Assembly (NCBI RefSeq): GCF_902148845.1
Contig: NC_043758.1
Location: 37,513,643-37,577,642 of the forward strand
Direction of reading: 5' to 3'
From: Salarias fasciatus
Taxonomy: Eukaryota > Chordata > Actinopteri > Blenniiformes > Blenniidae
DNA length: 64,000 nt
Under the pieces are notes generated by a model that was given only the letters and a program-made list of their open reading frames with translations, made no database searches and was not told the origin of the DNA. The stretch's first letter is position 1, and each line of letters starts with the position of its first letter. This document shows, piece by piece, positions 28,613 to 42,591 of the stretch. The position numbers and the translations under genes are program-made.

Positions 28613-31600
28613 CTCCTCCTCACTCAGGTCTGGACCCTCGGGGATGTCTGGGCTCTCCAGGGGAGCCAGGTCCGGGTCTGACAGGACGCTGGTCCAGGGG
28701 CTGGTTCTGTCCGTCACGGAGGTGACCTCGTTCAGAGGCCTGGGCTTCACCACCTCCTCCTCGTAGTCTTCCTCGCTCTGCTCTCCGTCCTCCTCCCAGC
28801 CGGGCCCGTCCTCCGCCCGGTCCTCGGGTACCTCTGGAGGCGGGGAGCAGAACGGAGACTCCGGCTCTGGCTGGCGGTCTGAGATCCTCGCGCCGTCGGG
28901 CTGACGGTGGTCTTCCCCCTCGGCGGGGGCAGACCTGGAGGGACTCGCTCCCAGCTGGTTTCCCCGGAGTCCTGCAGGACAGAGGGACAAAAGAAGTGTA
29001 AAAAAGTTCTAAAACAGTTGACTCTGGATTTTGTTTTCATGGTTCAGTTATAAATAAAATCCAAACGGGTCCTGGAATATGTTGATACACATGAACACTG
29101 AACATCCAAAAGACTCTCAGCCTGAAAAGAATCCTACGTTTCTTTACGTCTTGTTCTCTCATTGTTTCATATTTGGGCGTTTAGAGAAAGTTTCAGTATC
29201 TTCACATTGTGTCAATAACCGAACTTTAACAGCTCTCACACCTCAAACGTGGCCAGTCCTCACGCTGCTGGAGTCTGAAGCGGCTGCAGACGTCCCAGCA
29301 CCTCGGCAGCGTTGATATAAACAGTAGCGGCTGCAGCAGCAGCAGCAGCGAGGACGGCTCTGGCCGAGTCTTTCAGCGGCGCTGCTCTTTCTCTGCCACA
29401 GCGTTAAAGCTGCTCTGTGATCAAACATCCACTCCAGCTGCTCCACCGTGGCTTTGTTGGGAGCGTGACACGATGAGCGTGCACGTTGGTTTCTTGTGTA
29501 TTAGTTTCCACCATAATAAATACTTAACCTGTTAGCTGGATCCTTTTAAAATCTGATTTTGCGCCTCAGATAAAGCGTCTCGGCAACAACAACGCAGCTG
29601 AACGCACACGATTTCCCTCTCAGCGTCACGACAGAGGAGAGCTCCTTTCTGAATTATTGACTATTTTAATTTCCAGTAACTTGTGAAGCGACTTCAGAGC
29701 GTTTTGGAGGCGATTTTGATTTTACACACAGTCAGTGTACAAATGCTCTGAATCTAAATTAATTTTTTATATTTATATCAAAGATAATTAAAGATTAACT
29801 GGATTGAAATCAGTGCGATCAAGCATTATTCTTTGATAACTAATTATCGAAGCGAGTGATGCTTTTTCCTCACAGCACGTGTTTTCAGGGACAGGAAGTT
29901 GTAGAAAGTCCAGGTTGGGGTTTCGGGTTGGGGCTCACCGCTGATGATGCTGTTGGCTTCCCCCACTAGCTGTGAGGACCTGAGGAGGAGCTGGCCGGCG
30001 TCGGGCGCCGCGCCGCTGGGCTCCTGCAGCGCGCCGCGGCAGTCCTGCTCCGCCGTCGGAGGAAACGGCGACGGGGTGGAAAGCTTCCGGCTGAAGTATC
30101 TCTGGATGTTGTCCAGTTCGCTGAGTTTTTTCCTGTCAAAGAAAGAAGCCACGTTAAAGCAGGGATGAACGTGAGAACAGCACGGCGGCGGTGGCGGCGC
30201 CGGACGAGCCGAGCGGTACCTGAGAGTGGAGAAGAGCGCCGAGCTGGAGGGAGCGACCTGGAAACCCGACCGCTCCTGGAGACTCTGGTGGTAAAGGCGG
30301 ACGTTGTCCATGTGCTCCAGGTGGCGGTCGCTCTCACTGGACCTGCCGAAGGTGAGACAGCAACACGTGAAGACAGCGAGAGACGCAGACCTACGCCAAC
30401 CAACAACCAGAATAAACAGTTCAAAACACTGAAAATGGAAAACTGCTTGTTGTTTCCAGTAACTCCAGCCTGTTTCCTGGCTGACCTTTCGGAGAAGAGC
30501 GTGTCGGTGTGGTCGGGCGAGGAGATCTGCTGCTCCGGGTATCTGCTGATGTGAGAGGGGAAGCTGCTGTACGTGGCCGTGGTCTGATAGCCGAGAGGGA
30601 CGGCCGGGAAAAACGCCTGAGGAGAAACCACGAGGACCCGTCTCAAGCTTCCAGCGTAACATTAACACACTGTGTGAACTGACATGTTTTTTAGTTGCGG
30701 TTCAATGCGGGAGACTTCTGAACCTGTACGTTTGATTTGTCTCAGCTCTCACCGAGGGATCCTTTGCTGCGTCCTCGCTGACGGCTCTTCGCTGCCGCCG
30801 CAGGTCCTGGACGCCCCTCAGCGGCGTGACGGACACTTTGATCTGGCCGCGGCACTGACCGCTGAAGTCGGTGATGTTGTACCAGCCGCAGACGGCCGGC
30901 AGCCCACACAGCAGAGGAGACAGGTCCACCGGCGCAAACCCGATCACCCGCTCCACCTCTGCTCAGGGAAAACAAGTCAGGAGGGAGTCGAACCAGCAAA
31001 CAGACGGGAGAGCTCAAATCCCGCCGGGACCGCCGTACCTCCTTTGTGCCAGACTTTGAAGACGAGGGCCTGCTGGGGGTCCAGCAGCAGCTGCTCCGAC
31101 AGCCTGGAAGAGTTAAACCGAGACGTGAGGCTCACACCGGTCGGCAGGTCACGCCGGGGTCAGAGGTCAGCGGGGTCACCGGACCTGCACTCGTGCCGAT
31201 GGTCCCAGACGGGCGACGCCGTGCCGGCCACCACGGCCGTGGACACCGGCTCGGCAGAGTCGGCGGTGACGTACGAGACGCAGCAGCACGGCGAGCCCTC
31301 GCTCCGCTCCGCCAACGGACACCCTGCCAGAGACACACACTCAATACACACACACACACACTGTGCAGATACACGAAGGCAGGAGTGACCACACACTGAC
31401 CTTTGAGGGTGAGGTGCATGGCCCGGTCCACCATGACGCTCACAGGGAAGGATTCCTGCTCGCCGCTGTCGGAGCGCTGCGCAGGCGGGACGTCTGGCGT
31501 CTCTGCCGAGGATTCCTTCATCTCTCTGCTGTGTGAGTCTGACTTCCTGTGCGGACTGGGCGAACGGGCTTCCTCCGCTGCCTCCCCCTCCTCTACCGAG

Positions 31601-34600
31601 TCTTCCTGACAGTCGGACTGCAGCGCGCCGCCGCCTCCAGCAGCCTCCTCTCCGTGTTCGCAGCCCGCCGTCAGAGAGACGTGAACCCTGAGCGCTGCTC
31701 CCTGGAGGTCGGCTGCCGAGCGCCTGAACAGCGGATACACGCCTGGAGGATCACAAACCTCGTTACTGACCCACCGACATGCAGGCAGACAAACACCGGA
31801 GCCAGACTGGTCTCAGACTCACCGCTGACGGTCGGCTTCTGCTCGTCCGTCTTCGCCAGAGGAGACAGGTCGACGAACGCCGAGCCGACCAGCCGGTCGG
31901 TGTCGCCGGGCCGCCTGCCGCCGTCCTTCCTGAAGGCCACCCACACCTGCACCTCCAGCCTCTCCTCCCGCAGGTACCAGGCCAGAGGCTGGGTGGCCGT
32001 CAGCTCCACGGTGCGGCTGCCTTCGAAGCTCGCGGCGGCCCGGCCCTCCTCCGCGCCCTCCTCCACCCGGGGGTGCTTCATCTGGGAGCAGAACGCCTCC
32101 TGCTCGTAGAACTGATAGCGGAAGTAGCAGTAGGTGGAGCGCTGCAGCGCGCCGTGGCCGGGCAGCAGCAGGCAGTGGACGGGGATCCACGCCCGAGGCA
32201 CCCAGAAGGTCAGCCGGAGCTTTCTGCTGCCGTCCTGCCAGAGCTCGTCCCCGTCCCGACGCCAGCTCTCCCAGGCCAGACCCCGAGCCGCTCTCAGGAC
32301 CCGCTCTCTGTCCGAGTGGTGAGCGAAGCTGACCGACAGCTCCAGGCCCCCCACCAGGACCTGCTGCTGCTCAGAGCAACTCGCTTCCTGGGTTGAATAG
32401 ATGCCGAACCAGCCAGAAATACCTGGGAAGAGAGACAGAGCTGGTTTTCATTTCCAACAAAGACGTTTTCTCAAAGAACAACCTACCTGTTCTTTTGTGG
32501 AGGAGATCAGCCAGTGGCGTTTTCACTGTGCCCAACATCACGTCTCTAGGTCTGGAAACACTCAAAGCTGTAAGAAACACGGAGGAAAAATAAACAATAA
32601 CACAACGAGAAACAGAAATCCTCGTGGCCTGGAGAAGGCAGACCATGAGTCTGCCTCATGCAGGTGTGATGTTAACGTGGAGAACGAACCTCTGCGGTCG
32701 TCTCTGTTCCAGACGGTGAAGACGGCCGCGGCCCGGTCCAGCCGCTCCGCCAGGCTGCAGGTCTCCCCGCCGCTCCGGTGCTCCAGCAGGTCGCAGGCCA
32801 CCTCGGCCTGGTGGTCGAACTCGGGGCTGAAGGTCCTGGCGGCCATGCGGGTGCGCCTCGCCTCCGCCTCGGGCGTGAAGGACAGCTGGACGGTGACGTA
32901 AGGATTCAGCCCCACGCCGGCAAAGTAGGCAAACCGCTCGTCTTTCTCTGCGATCAACCTGAAACGGAGAAGTCCAGCAGAAGAATCAAACGGATGCAAA
33001 GATGTCATCCAAGCAAACAGTTTTCCAGAAAAGAGACAAACCTGGCTGCTGCCTTCAGGCCGGAAGCTCGGTGCACCTGGAGCACGAGCGTCACGAGGCG
33101 AGAAGCCAATCCTCTCCCGGGCGGCGCCTCGTGTCTCAGAGGTCGGTGTTTGTAGCGGACGCTCACCTCGAGCAGGCCTGAGAACCCAAACACAGCTGTC
33201 AGTAAGCAAAAAGCTTCGTGTCCCGCAGACTCTTATCTTCATGTGCGTACCGGAGGGGTGGTGGAGCTGTGAGGAGGGGTGATCCGTCCTGGGGATCAGG
33301 GGTAGAGAGAACCTCTGGCCGTCGTCGGGCTGCTGCCGCTGCATGGTGACCATGGCACACAGTCTGGACAGCGGCAGCAGTCCTCTGGCTACGAGCTGGT
33401 CTCTGACGTTGGGGTAATAATATCTGCAAAGGGACATTTAAATGAAGCTGGACACGTCCAACAGGAGACACGTACCGACTGAAGAGGACACTGGGCCGCT
33501 GCTTCGAGCTGCAACGCTACTTTCATGTTATCCTTGACTGCTGTAACCAAAACAGGAACGCTGGCTTTTCTTCATGCTGCAGCTTCGGCAATAAAGAATC
33601 AAAATGAAGAAACTGGCGTCTGCTTGTTAACTCGTGGGGAACCAGTCCTTATCTTCCACGTACAGAATGTCACGATCGCACAAACCTGCACCACACTTCA
33701 AACTGGACGCCTCCCCCGCCGCCGAGGCCTTGGCTGGAGAGCGAGCTGAGCAGCAGCGTCTGGACGGGGACGTCTTCGGGAGCCAGCAGCACGTGAGTCT
33801 CGGTGTGGCCGAACAGCGGGTCAGGGACGCACAGCGTGGCGGTGCTGCGGAACGGCCTGACGGTGGCGCCTGTCGGGGACGGCAGAGTTCAGAGCGAGAC
33901 GGACGGAGCGGAAGCCTCGGCGACGCTCAGACGGCACGGCCTTACTGGTCAGCACGTCCCCGTCCCCGTCTCCGTCTCCGTCCCCGTCCTGGCAGGGGAA
34001 GCCGTACTGGACGTAGCAGTCGGCCTCGCCCCACACCGTGGACTGCAGCGGCGTCAGCCCGCTGGCCTTCTCCACTCTGACCACAAACACGTGCTCCGTC
34101 ATGGCTTCCACCCGTCCTGCGTTCCCCTGAACAACCAGAGGAAGACAGGCGAACGGCGCCCGTTCGCACTTATTTCCTCTGAACTCTCGCCGCACGTACG
34201 TGCACAGAGGGACGGTTTCTACCTTCTGCTGCGCTCGTCGCTGCTGATCAAGCAGATGAACTGGCCTCACCAGCTGAGGCGGGGAATCGCAGTACTCGTC
34301 TCTGGAGCGCTGGAGGGACAGGATCTGCTCGGATTGGCCCATCGCCAGAACAACCCTGAGGCGTCCTCTGCAGCCGCCCGACAGCACGTCCACCACCGGC
34401 ATGAGGCCGTCCACCGCCACAACGGGGTACTGCGCCCGCAGGAGCAGCTGGGCGATCCGAGGCTCCCTGGACGACACAAACACCGGTGGCTTCAAATTTT
34501 AAGACATGAAGAGATGAGGGTGTCGGACGACTTCTTCCAGAACATCCAAATGTAAAAATCAAACTTATTGACAGAATTTTAACTGCCCAGATCCAAATAA

Positions 34601-37600
34601 TGACTCTTCCATGCAGCTTTATCCCACTTCACATTAGCAGAGTCGATTCTTTTTTAACTGCACTCTTCTAAAAATGTATCATTTCATTTTAAGAGGAAAT
34701 AACGACGTCTTTTAAAATCATGAATCATTCTTGAACCAAAAGGTCCAACTGGAAAGTGAAGTAGAAACTACTTTTTTAGACTTTCCTAAATTAATCTAAA
34801 GATAAAAAAATCCCCCAATAACAGAAATTTGCAGCAATCAATTAATCAATAAACGATGTCCAACGAAATTTAATTTTTTTATTAAAAATGTAACTTTGTT
34901 GGACCCTCAGTATTTGTCATCAGTATTTTTGTCAATAAGTCATTAATTGACCACAAATCATTTGTAGTAGTGAATATAGTGTCTTTATGTTTGTTTCTCA
35001 GAACCAGAACGCCGCCGCTGTCCCACGTACATTAAGCAGGAAGGAAGCTGGAAATAAACCTAATATTCTCAAAGACGAGGCTTTTCCAGGACTTGCCTGA
35101 AGGACATGTAGAACTGGTGGAGAGGTAACTTCACGAGGCCCAGAAGCGGGTCCTGCCCTGACGGCCTGCTCTTCTGCCACACTTCGATCACCATCACGTT
35201 GTTCTTCATTCGCTGCAGGAGTTTAGAGGTTAACGCCACTGGCGTCACCTGCAACACACAGAACGAGGAACCGTGAATAACCTCTGCGGTCGGTGTGTGC
35301 ACCGCACCCGGCGTCCCTCCGAGCCGCTGACCTGGACAAAGTTGAAGGTCGGGTTCTTCTGACCCCAGCTGACCACGGACCGGGCCGTCTCGTCACACCA
35401 GAACAGTTTACAGTTCAGGTAAACGTTTGGAGCCTGCAGAGGCCCGCCGCTGAAGCTCTTCCCGTCTGGAGCCATCAGCAGAGCGTGGAGCAGGACCTGG
35501 GGCTCCTCCTCCTCCTCCTCCTGCTGCCGCCGTGGCGTGAGCGATGTGAAGAGGCCGGGGTGAGGGACGCGGTCTTCTGGCGTCCTGACATTCATCCGGG
35601 GCGTCTCAGAGCGACCCTGAGGCTCCTCGCTGCCGGGGTCAGCATGCTGAGGTCCGGCGCCGGCTCCTCTGTCTGGACTGGTTGCAGCTCGTGGTGCTGA
35701 TGAGTCGCTCTGCGTCGCCTGGGCGTCACTTTTTTCAGAGAGGAAGCGTTTGCAGTCCACTTCAAGTTCCACCGTCACCTGCAGAAGATCCCGACATTCC
35801 CTCTGAAAGCCGGCCGCCAGCGAGATCTTCTGTGTGAAAAAGTGAAGAAACGTACCTTGAGAGGCCCGACCTCCCGCCTCCCGCCGTGTTCCTCCAGGCT
35901 CTGCACGGCCAGGACGACGGACTGACGGAGCTGTTTGCTCTGCAGCAAACCGCGCAGAGGATGAGCCGCTTTACCGACGAACACGGCCTGTCACAGAATG
36001 CAAACCAACCAAAATGTGTTCAGAAATATACGACACAATTTAGAACAAACTAACTGTGTTACAACAAGAAGTCAATAAGAGAATACGCGTTGTTAAAGGG
36101 ATTTTGATCATTTTCTTGGTATTCTTCTGGGATAAATACACATGCCAACTCTCACACCAGCTTGTTTTAGCTGCTTACTTTCTTTTGGTTGGCCTTCCGT
36201 GAGTAAATCTTGAAATTCAGATGCGTCTCCCACCACTGCTGAAGTGCTGCCGTGCTGAGGTGGACAGAAAACACAGACGTCTGCTCGAACTTCACCACTA
36301 AAACGGAGAAGAGTACAGTCAGCAATGAATTCAAACACTTTGGTGGGAGTTTTAATCTGTGATGTAACCGAGACAGACCTCCTTTAGAAAGTTTACTGGA
36401 GGCCAGGCGGGTCACCTCTCCAGAGCCGCCGTGTCGACTCGAAGTCAAAGTCTCAGGTAACTGATATTCAACAAAATATGTGCTGTAAAAGACGCAAACC
36501 AAGAAGCATGACATTTACTCCTACAGGCAATGTGATTTTTAAACCTGAAGGGTTTAAAAGAGCTTCCCACCACTTGTTGGCGATGGCGGGTCGCGGCGGC
36601 CTCGCGGTGAGTCTGGCTGTGGGGCTGGCGCTGCCTGCAGGCACCGTCAGAGAGTCGACGGTCACTCTCAGCCGTCTGACTGCGCTCAGCAAAGCCATCT
36701 GCTCCTCATCCAGCAGGCGACGAAGAGCCGCAGCAGGGCGCGCTTGATCCAAATGTGGACTGGAAATACATATTAAAAAAAAAGTTTAATGGAAGTCTTA
36801 AAGGCTGAGAGCACTGGGGTTGTAAACAGTCATGCACATCTTGACATAATGCTATAGAAGATCTTACTTTTTGATCATCTTGGATCCAGACTGTGGCAGC
36901 TGTTGATTTTTAGAGGACGACTCCTGACGATCCTCCGGAGCCTCCTCCGATCGGCTGTCCAAGATCTGAAAGAAAATCCTCAGTGAAGTCACCGCTAGGA
37001 CGTCCATGAAGGGGTGGAAATGAAATCCAAATACTGACAGGGTTTTTATAGAACAAGTTTTCCAGTAAGCTCTGGTCGTACTGAGGGTCATTGAGCTCAC
37101 TGTCTCCACACACGCTGCCGTGGCCGGACAGCGACTCCGAGGGGGAGTGCCGTCCATCCCAGAGAGGCGGAGGAGACGAGGCTGAACTGAAATGACACGA
37201 GAAACATTAATAACACAAACAAGTAAAACACTTGAAAACAAGTCCAAACTATTCATATTTCAAGTGCAGTAATGATAATAAAAGCACAGGGCTACCTGCC
37301 CAGGAGGAGATCCACAGCTCTGTTATCGAGGCTGCAGTCTGAGACCAACACATCAGACTGCTTCACAGGTGAGTCAGTCTGAAGGATATTTTCTAGAAAC
37401 GTCCCTGGGGGAGGAGGAAAGGTCCTGCAGACAAAAGAAACAAATGAAGTAAAACAGATTTCAGTCTAGATGTGACAGAACTCTGTTTTCCTCACACTGA
37501 CTGGAGAGGCGGCTGGATGTTGTCCTTCGGGAGTGGCAGAGGGGAATCTTTCAGCGCAGGGTCAGAATCCATCTCACATTTTAAAGCTGATACAACCATA

Positions 37601-39630
37601 GCGTTTCGAAGCTTGTTTCCACGTTCCAGGATAACTGAAAAGAGGAAATAATAATACGGACAGTTGGAACAGAAAACATAAGAAACTAATGATAAAGGTT
37701 GAGCATCTCTGACAGTGAAACAGCGTCTGTAACTAACCTGACAGAATATCACTGGCAGCTTGTCCATGGGAAGTGTCCCGACTTAACGGATTCACCGTTG
37801 TTTCACTGTTCATCGGCTTCTGATTCTCCACAGTCTCTTCCCTGTCTTTCTGGAAGTACAGGTGGTCCTTCCCCCTGAAATATTACACACAGAATCACCA
37901 ATATGCTCCATTTTACACTTCATTGAGGACGTTTTGAGACCATTAAGATGACTGATAATGAAGGGTAGACCCATAACAGCAACAGCATCACACCTTGGTG
38001 TGTTTGCACCACTGCTGCCGGCTGATTTTTCCTGCGAGGGGACGGTCAGTGTGTGGACCTGCAGTCCTTCCAGGCTAACGTCTGTCGGCGGACCTGAGCT
38101 GCTGCTGTCGTAGGCCTCGGCGAGGGGCTCCAAATTCAGTGAAACCTAAAAGAAAACGTTCAAATGCCAACTGGATTCTTACTGTTTTTATTAAACAAAG
38201 TTTTCAAAGTTGTAGCTTTTTGCTTTTTAATGCAATAATTTCAAACAATGACAGTCGAAAAAGAAGGAAACACCATGATGTGAGTTGAGGGTTAGCCTCT
38301 CTTCTATATTACTGGCCTCAGTGTGCAGCTAGCATTGTGAATTTCAGTGTCTGCTCACCTGTAACTCTCCCAGTTTGTCAGATGTTGGAGATACCAGAGT
38401 GTAAAATCCACTGATTGGGTTTGACAATGACAGACGGGAGATTCCAGCGACCTGAGCACGAGCGATTGGTAAATGATCCGGCTTCGTTAGAACTTCCAGC
38501 ACCAAAGAGCCCATATCTGTAAATAAATGAGATCATGAGATCAAAAATAGCAGCTTAATGAACTGAAGCATTTTGCGGTCTCCCTAGCATTACCGGTCAG
38601 ATATGAGGTGAACTGCTTTGGCCCACAGCGGATTGGGAAGCAAGCTGTGGTCTTGATTGTCTTTTGGGACAGCTGTGCTCCGTCTCTGGGAAAGAACTGC
38701 GTCCCGTTGGACGACTCTCCCCACCATCGCAGCCTGACGGATGTAGGAGACGGCGGCTTGTGAACCGTCCACAGCACCCGGCTTATCGTCACCCGCAGGA
38801 AGCATCGAAGCTGACCCTCGACCAGAGGAGGGAGGCTCGTGGAGGGCGACACATCGCTAGGGACTTGACGACAAAGCGGAGACACAAACAACGCAAAATT
38901 ATCAGAGGCGATTATGTATGGAGGTAAAAGTAAAGAGAGTGGCAAAGAAAACTGGAGATGACAGCAAGAAAAAGTCTATTATTATTTAATACATAAACAA
39001 ATTGTTAAAGGTTTTAATTCAGGGATATTAGACAATGAGAAAAATGTTGAATATCTAATGAACAACAGAAAGTAATTTCAAAACAAGAATAATAAAAGTG
39101 TGATACCAAAGGGCTTTAAGAATCAAACTCAATCATCAATACAAAGTTGTGGATTAATCTGGCTTGATCTGCTCGCTCGTGCAGACTGCTGATAAACGGG
39201 ATGTGCAACAGGAGACCAACTGATGTTGAACACACTTTAACTAAAGCTTTCTGAGAGTATTGCTTTATCTGTTTATCCCAGAAAGGATTCAGCTGACAGT
39301 AGCAGCATCGGGCTTATCTCCCCAGTTAGCGTTAGCATCTTCAGAAAAGTCTGTGGCTGGAAAATGTTTACGTATAACAGAGTTACAGGCGAATCGACAA
39401 GTGCTGACTGACACAGAATTACCGACAGGACAGCAGCGCGATTCAAATCAACAGTGGAAGCTTTTGAACCAACCATAAACACTGCTTTAAATGTCACATA
39501 CAAGGCTAAAGGTGGGAGTGACAGCTGCTGTTAACAGCCACTTAACTCGTTAGCATTGCTAAGCTAAGCTAACTTTACCTTTCTTCTTGCCTCCTCCAGC
39601 TCGAGCGGGCCGCAGCTTCCTGCTCTTCAT
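26967..39630 (-). CDS. c2cd3: C2 domain-containing protein 3 (centriole/cilium)
   Basis: C2CD3 acts at the distal end of centrioles, in centriole elongation and distal-appendage assembly, and is needed for cilia. I joined 32 exons in phase (about 2,140 aa): 39630-39579, 38863-38594, 38516-38359, 38145-37994, 37874-37738, 37634-37502, 37424-37296, 37186-37039, 36965-36868, 36759-36574, 36482-36379, 36297-36179, 35987-35856, 35778-35332, 35248-35097, 34466-33946, 33869-33686, 33423-33251, 33177-33042, 32958-32690, 32567-32487, 32422-31823, 31742-31401, 31323-31185, 31103-31039, 30958-30753, 30616-30486, 30342-30220, 30132-29939, 28971-28363, 28247-28153, 27104-26967. Family phrases include [73 protein letters not shown] and [19 protein letters not shown], spread over several C2-like domains. 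The C-terminal part has a long acidic run. The exon 20/21 and 30/31 joins and the weak exon 10 donor (GTGGTG) are the least certain. Confidence 0.95.
27319..27387. repeat. (GT)n microsatellite
   Basis: A GT run of about 34 units in the last c2cd3 intron. Confidence 0.97.
28050..28127. repeat. (GA)n-rich tract
   Basis: An imperfect GA repeat with GGGA, GAAA and GACA interruptions in the last c2cd3 intron, starting about 25 bases beyond the exon that ends at 28153. Confidence 0.9.
28545..28622. repeat. TCC/TTCC-rich tract coding an acidic run in c2cd3
   Basis: Within c2cd3 exon 30. On the coding strand this is a GAG/GAA repeat giving an almost pure glutamate run of over 15 residues, followed by mixed Glu/Asp. 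It is coding low-complexity sequence, in frame with the conserved flanks. Confidence 0.85.
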
Positions 39631-42591
39631 CCCTCAGACCGCGAACAGCAGCCCGGCCGAGGCTGCGGGGTCTGGGGCGGTAACGGGCGCGTTCATGATG
39701 GCCGAGCCGGTGAGCAATAATCCGTTTAACAGAGGTGACAGAGCCACACACCGAGCACTGGGAACACAAATACAAACCGCGGCGCGCAAAACGGTTTCCC
39801 AGCAACACCCCCGTCCCGCCTCCGTGAGCGCCGCTGCACAGAGGCATGCTGGGTAATGTGGTCTTTCAGTGTAGTCCCACCAGGAGGGACTTTACTTCAA
39901 CCTGCCCCTCTTCAGACACGTTAAACTGGATATGTGTGTTATATGTTTATGTATTTTTTTTGCTATAAATTATTTTTACAATGTTTGTTCTTGTGGTTTT
40001 TGTGCGTGCGCGCGCGTAATTGATTGCAAATTAATTTGTTTCTGTAGCGTTTGTATCTCGTTTCATACAATGGTTTTGACATATTTGAAAACGAACTATT
40101 AACAGGTAAAACCTAGAATAAATATCATTAAACCTATCACTCACGCGCACGCACACAGCATTACTTAATCTATTCAGAATAATAGTGTCTTTAAAATTTA
40201 AAATGTCTGCTTTCCTCCATTTCTGTATACGATTTTGTTTTTGTACGTCGACTGTACTGTCTTCTTATCCGTGTGTTAGTCTTGATTGGTTTACTTAATT
40301 TATGACAACAGAAAAGTTGAGTCAAATTCTCAATGAGATGAAATCGACTCCTCTGAATTAGTTTTGAATTTTTTTGTATTTCATATTACTTAGTAGGTAC
40401 ACACGTCTCAAAATCTCTAAAAAAACAGCTTAAAAACAAAAAAAAACACCAACAAGTGAAACAGTGACGCATTAGCTTATACATTTGAACAAAACTATTT
40501 CATTACACTATTTGTTAAAACATCAATTCAAGCCGTGATGAGGGGCAAACAGTCAAATAACACTTTAGACTTCCAATGAAATCCTGCCTTGCCCATGCAG
40601 GTGTGCAGTTCTGAATCACCACCAGCAGAGGGAAGCACTCCTCTTAGCGTTGCTGTTGAAAAGTTGAACACTGGTAGGAATGCCTGCTCACATTATATTT
40701 CTTAAAACTGCAAATACAGGAAAACACAAATTCCTGTTTTTCCTTTGTTTCACAGATGGATTCAGTGTTTTCATCAAACAACGAGGACCCAGAAAGAGTT
40801 TAAAAATCAGTTTATTTAATGTGCAGAGCTACTGTTCCTCTTGACAATGAGCTGAGGAAGACATATGATCGGGTCATGTGTGTTTAAGGAACTGAAGGAG
40901 GCTCCTGCATGGTAACGCCGCTCTCTGCCGCCATGCTTGTTATGGAAACACTCTGGATCACTGTAAGCCTATAGGAAAAATGGGGGATGGCTTACATTCC
41001 AGGAAACAAATGTTTAAGGCCAAACATCTGTCTCTATCAGTACAGACAAAGAATGAGAAAATTCCCTCCTCTGCAGTCGTTTTTTTTTTTTGTTTTTTTT
41101 TTTAAGGGAATAACTCAAAAATGACTTCAGATTTCTAGTTCTCATGATAAAAGCTGTGAAGAGACAGCAGTTTGTCCTGCCGATCAATCAGTTTCCTGGG
41201 AAACTCTTAGCCCTGCACACACAGGAATGTGCAGCAGGCATCCAGTACCTGTACTGTTGATATAGTTTCTGTGGTCTGTGCACGCTGTGCAGAGCAGGAA
41301 AGAAATCATGCATCTTCTTGTGCAAGCAAAGGTATTAATCAGGAATCCCTGACAGTCAGGCAGCGGGACGCCGGCCAGCAGTCCCACGCAGAGAGGCCTG
41401 CTGCTGATTTACAGACCTGTCCCCTCACATTCTGATTCAGGAGGAGTTACAGCCCGCTCAGAGATCCCAGCGGCTGGCAGGCAGCGGCGGGTGAGTGAGT
41501 TCAGACGAGATCCCGGACATTTGTCACACAGACCAACATGATTAAAGAGAAGCAACATCTGCAACCCGGCAGCAGGCCGATGATTCACTGGGTCGTTTAT
41601 TCCATTTGACGGTCAGTGAGATGAAACCAAATTCAAATAGAAGATGACCACATGTGACAGTCAGCTGGGATTACCGGCACACTCGCACTGACTGGATCCT
41701 CTGAGTCATACAGCAGCAGCATGCAGTTCTGAGAGACAATCTGCTGCACATCAGCCCAACAGAGAAACGCGAAACGCTGATTTTCTCCTCTTGAAACATG
41801 ATACTTGCCTCTTCCCCACAGAGCAAATACTCTCTGTGCCTCAGGACAGAAACTTATTCCACAAGAGGTACTCTTTAATGCCTCTTGATGCATCCAGTTA
41901 GGATGCAAAAGCTGCATTTGGTTCAGCTTCGTTACTCAGGTGAAAGTACTAAAGTCCAGAGGAGAGGCAGAACCTCCACAGAGGGATCTAATGAGAGAGC
42001 CCGCCATGTCCCCCCGTCATTACCACCAGTCGTAAAAAGGAAATACGTCTCAAATGTGAAAACACCTACAACGGGAAATGTAGGACTGGACTTATGTCCT
42101 CACAGTGCACAGACAAAAACCCGTTCCTCCTGTTGTTAGCAACCGTTTCACTGAGGTTGATCTCATTGTTTGACGCAAACAAACCTGCAGACTGCTTCAA
42201 AAGCCTGCTCTGAAAACGCCTCAGAAACAACTGATCAAGTAAAGCAGAGACACACAGTGTGTGAAAACCCCTTCTGCAGTACAGTAACAAAGTGAGTGCT
42301 GTTGATCTGCGATGACAGAGCCTGAGTGGGCCCACTGTTCAGAAAGCCTCTGCTCCGATGTCCGTTTTCTTAAGCAGGCCGGAGGTAAACAGCAACGCAC
42401 AGCTGGGTGAATCCAGCGCAGTGTGAGAGGCAGAGCGGCCGGGAGCAGCGTCTATCCTCTGGGGGATGATCGCCAGCGCCCCCCCCCCCCTCCTCCTGCT
42501 TGCTTTCTGGCGGCCTCCTCCTTCCTCCTCTCCTCTGTGCAGACTTGTACGGCGAGGGGCCCGGCCGTGGCTCCGCCCCCCCCCCCCCTCC
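39631..42591. other. Intergenic between c2cd3 and p4ha3
   Basis: The first 230 bases are CpG-rich and are the likely c2cd3 promoter. The rest is AT-rich with a T-homopolymer patch near 41080-41105 and a 'caccagcagaggg' phrase near 40620 as seen in fish retroposon tails. No ppme1 or other gene was recognised. The tttatt motifs at 41596 and 40811 are possible minus-strand poly(A) signals for p4ha3. Confidence 0.6.

Noticed and set aside
39631-42591. Hidden ppme1 gene, expected from human gene order
   Set aside because: No hydrolase motif or exon-like coding stretch was found on either strand.
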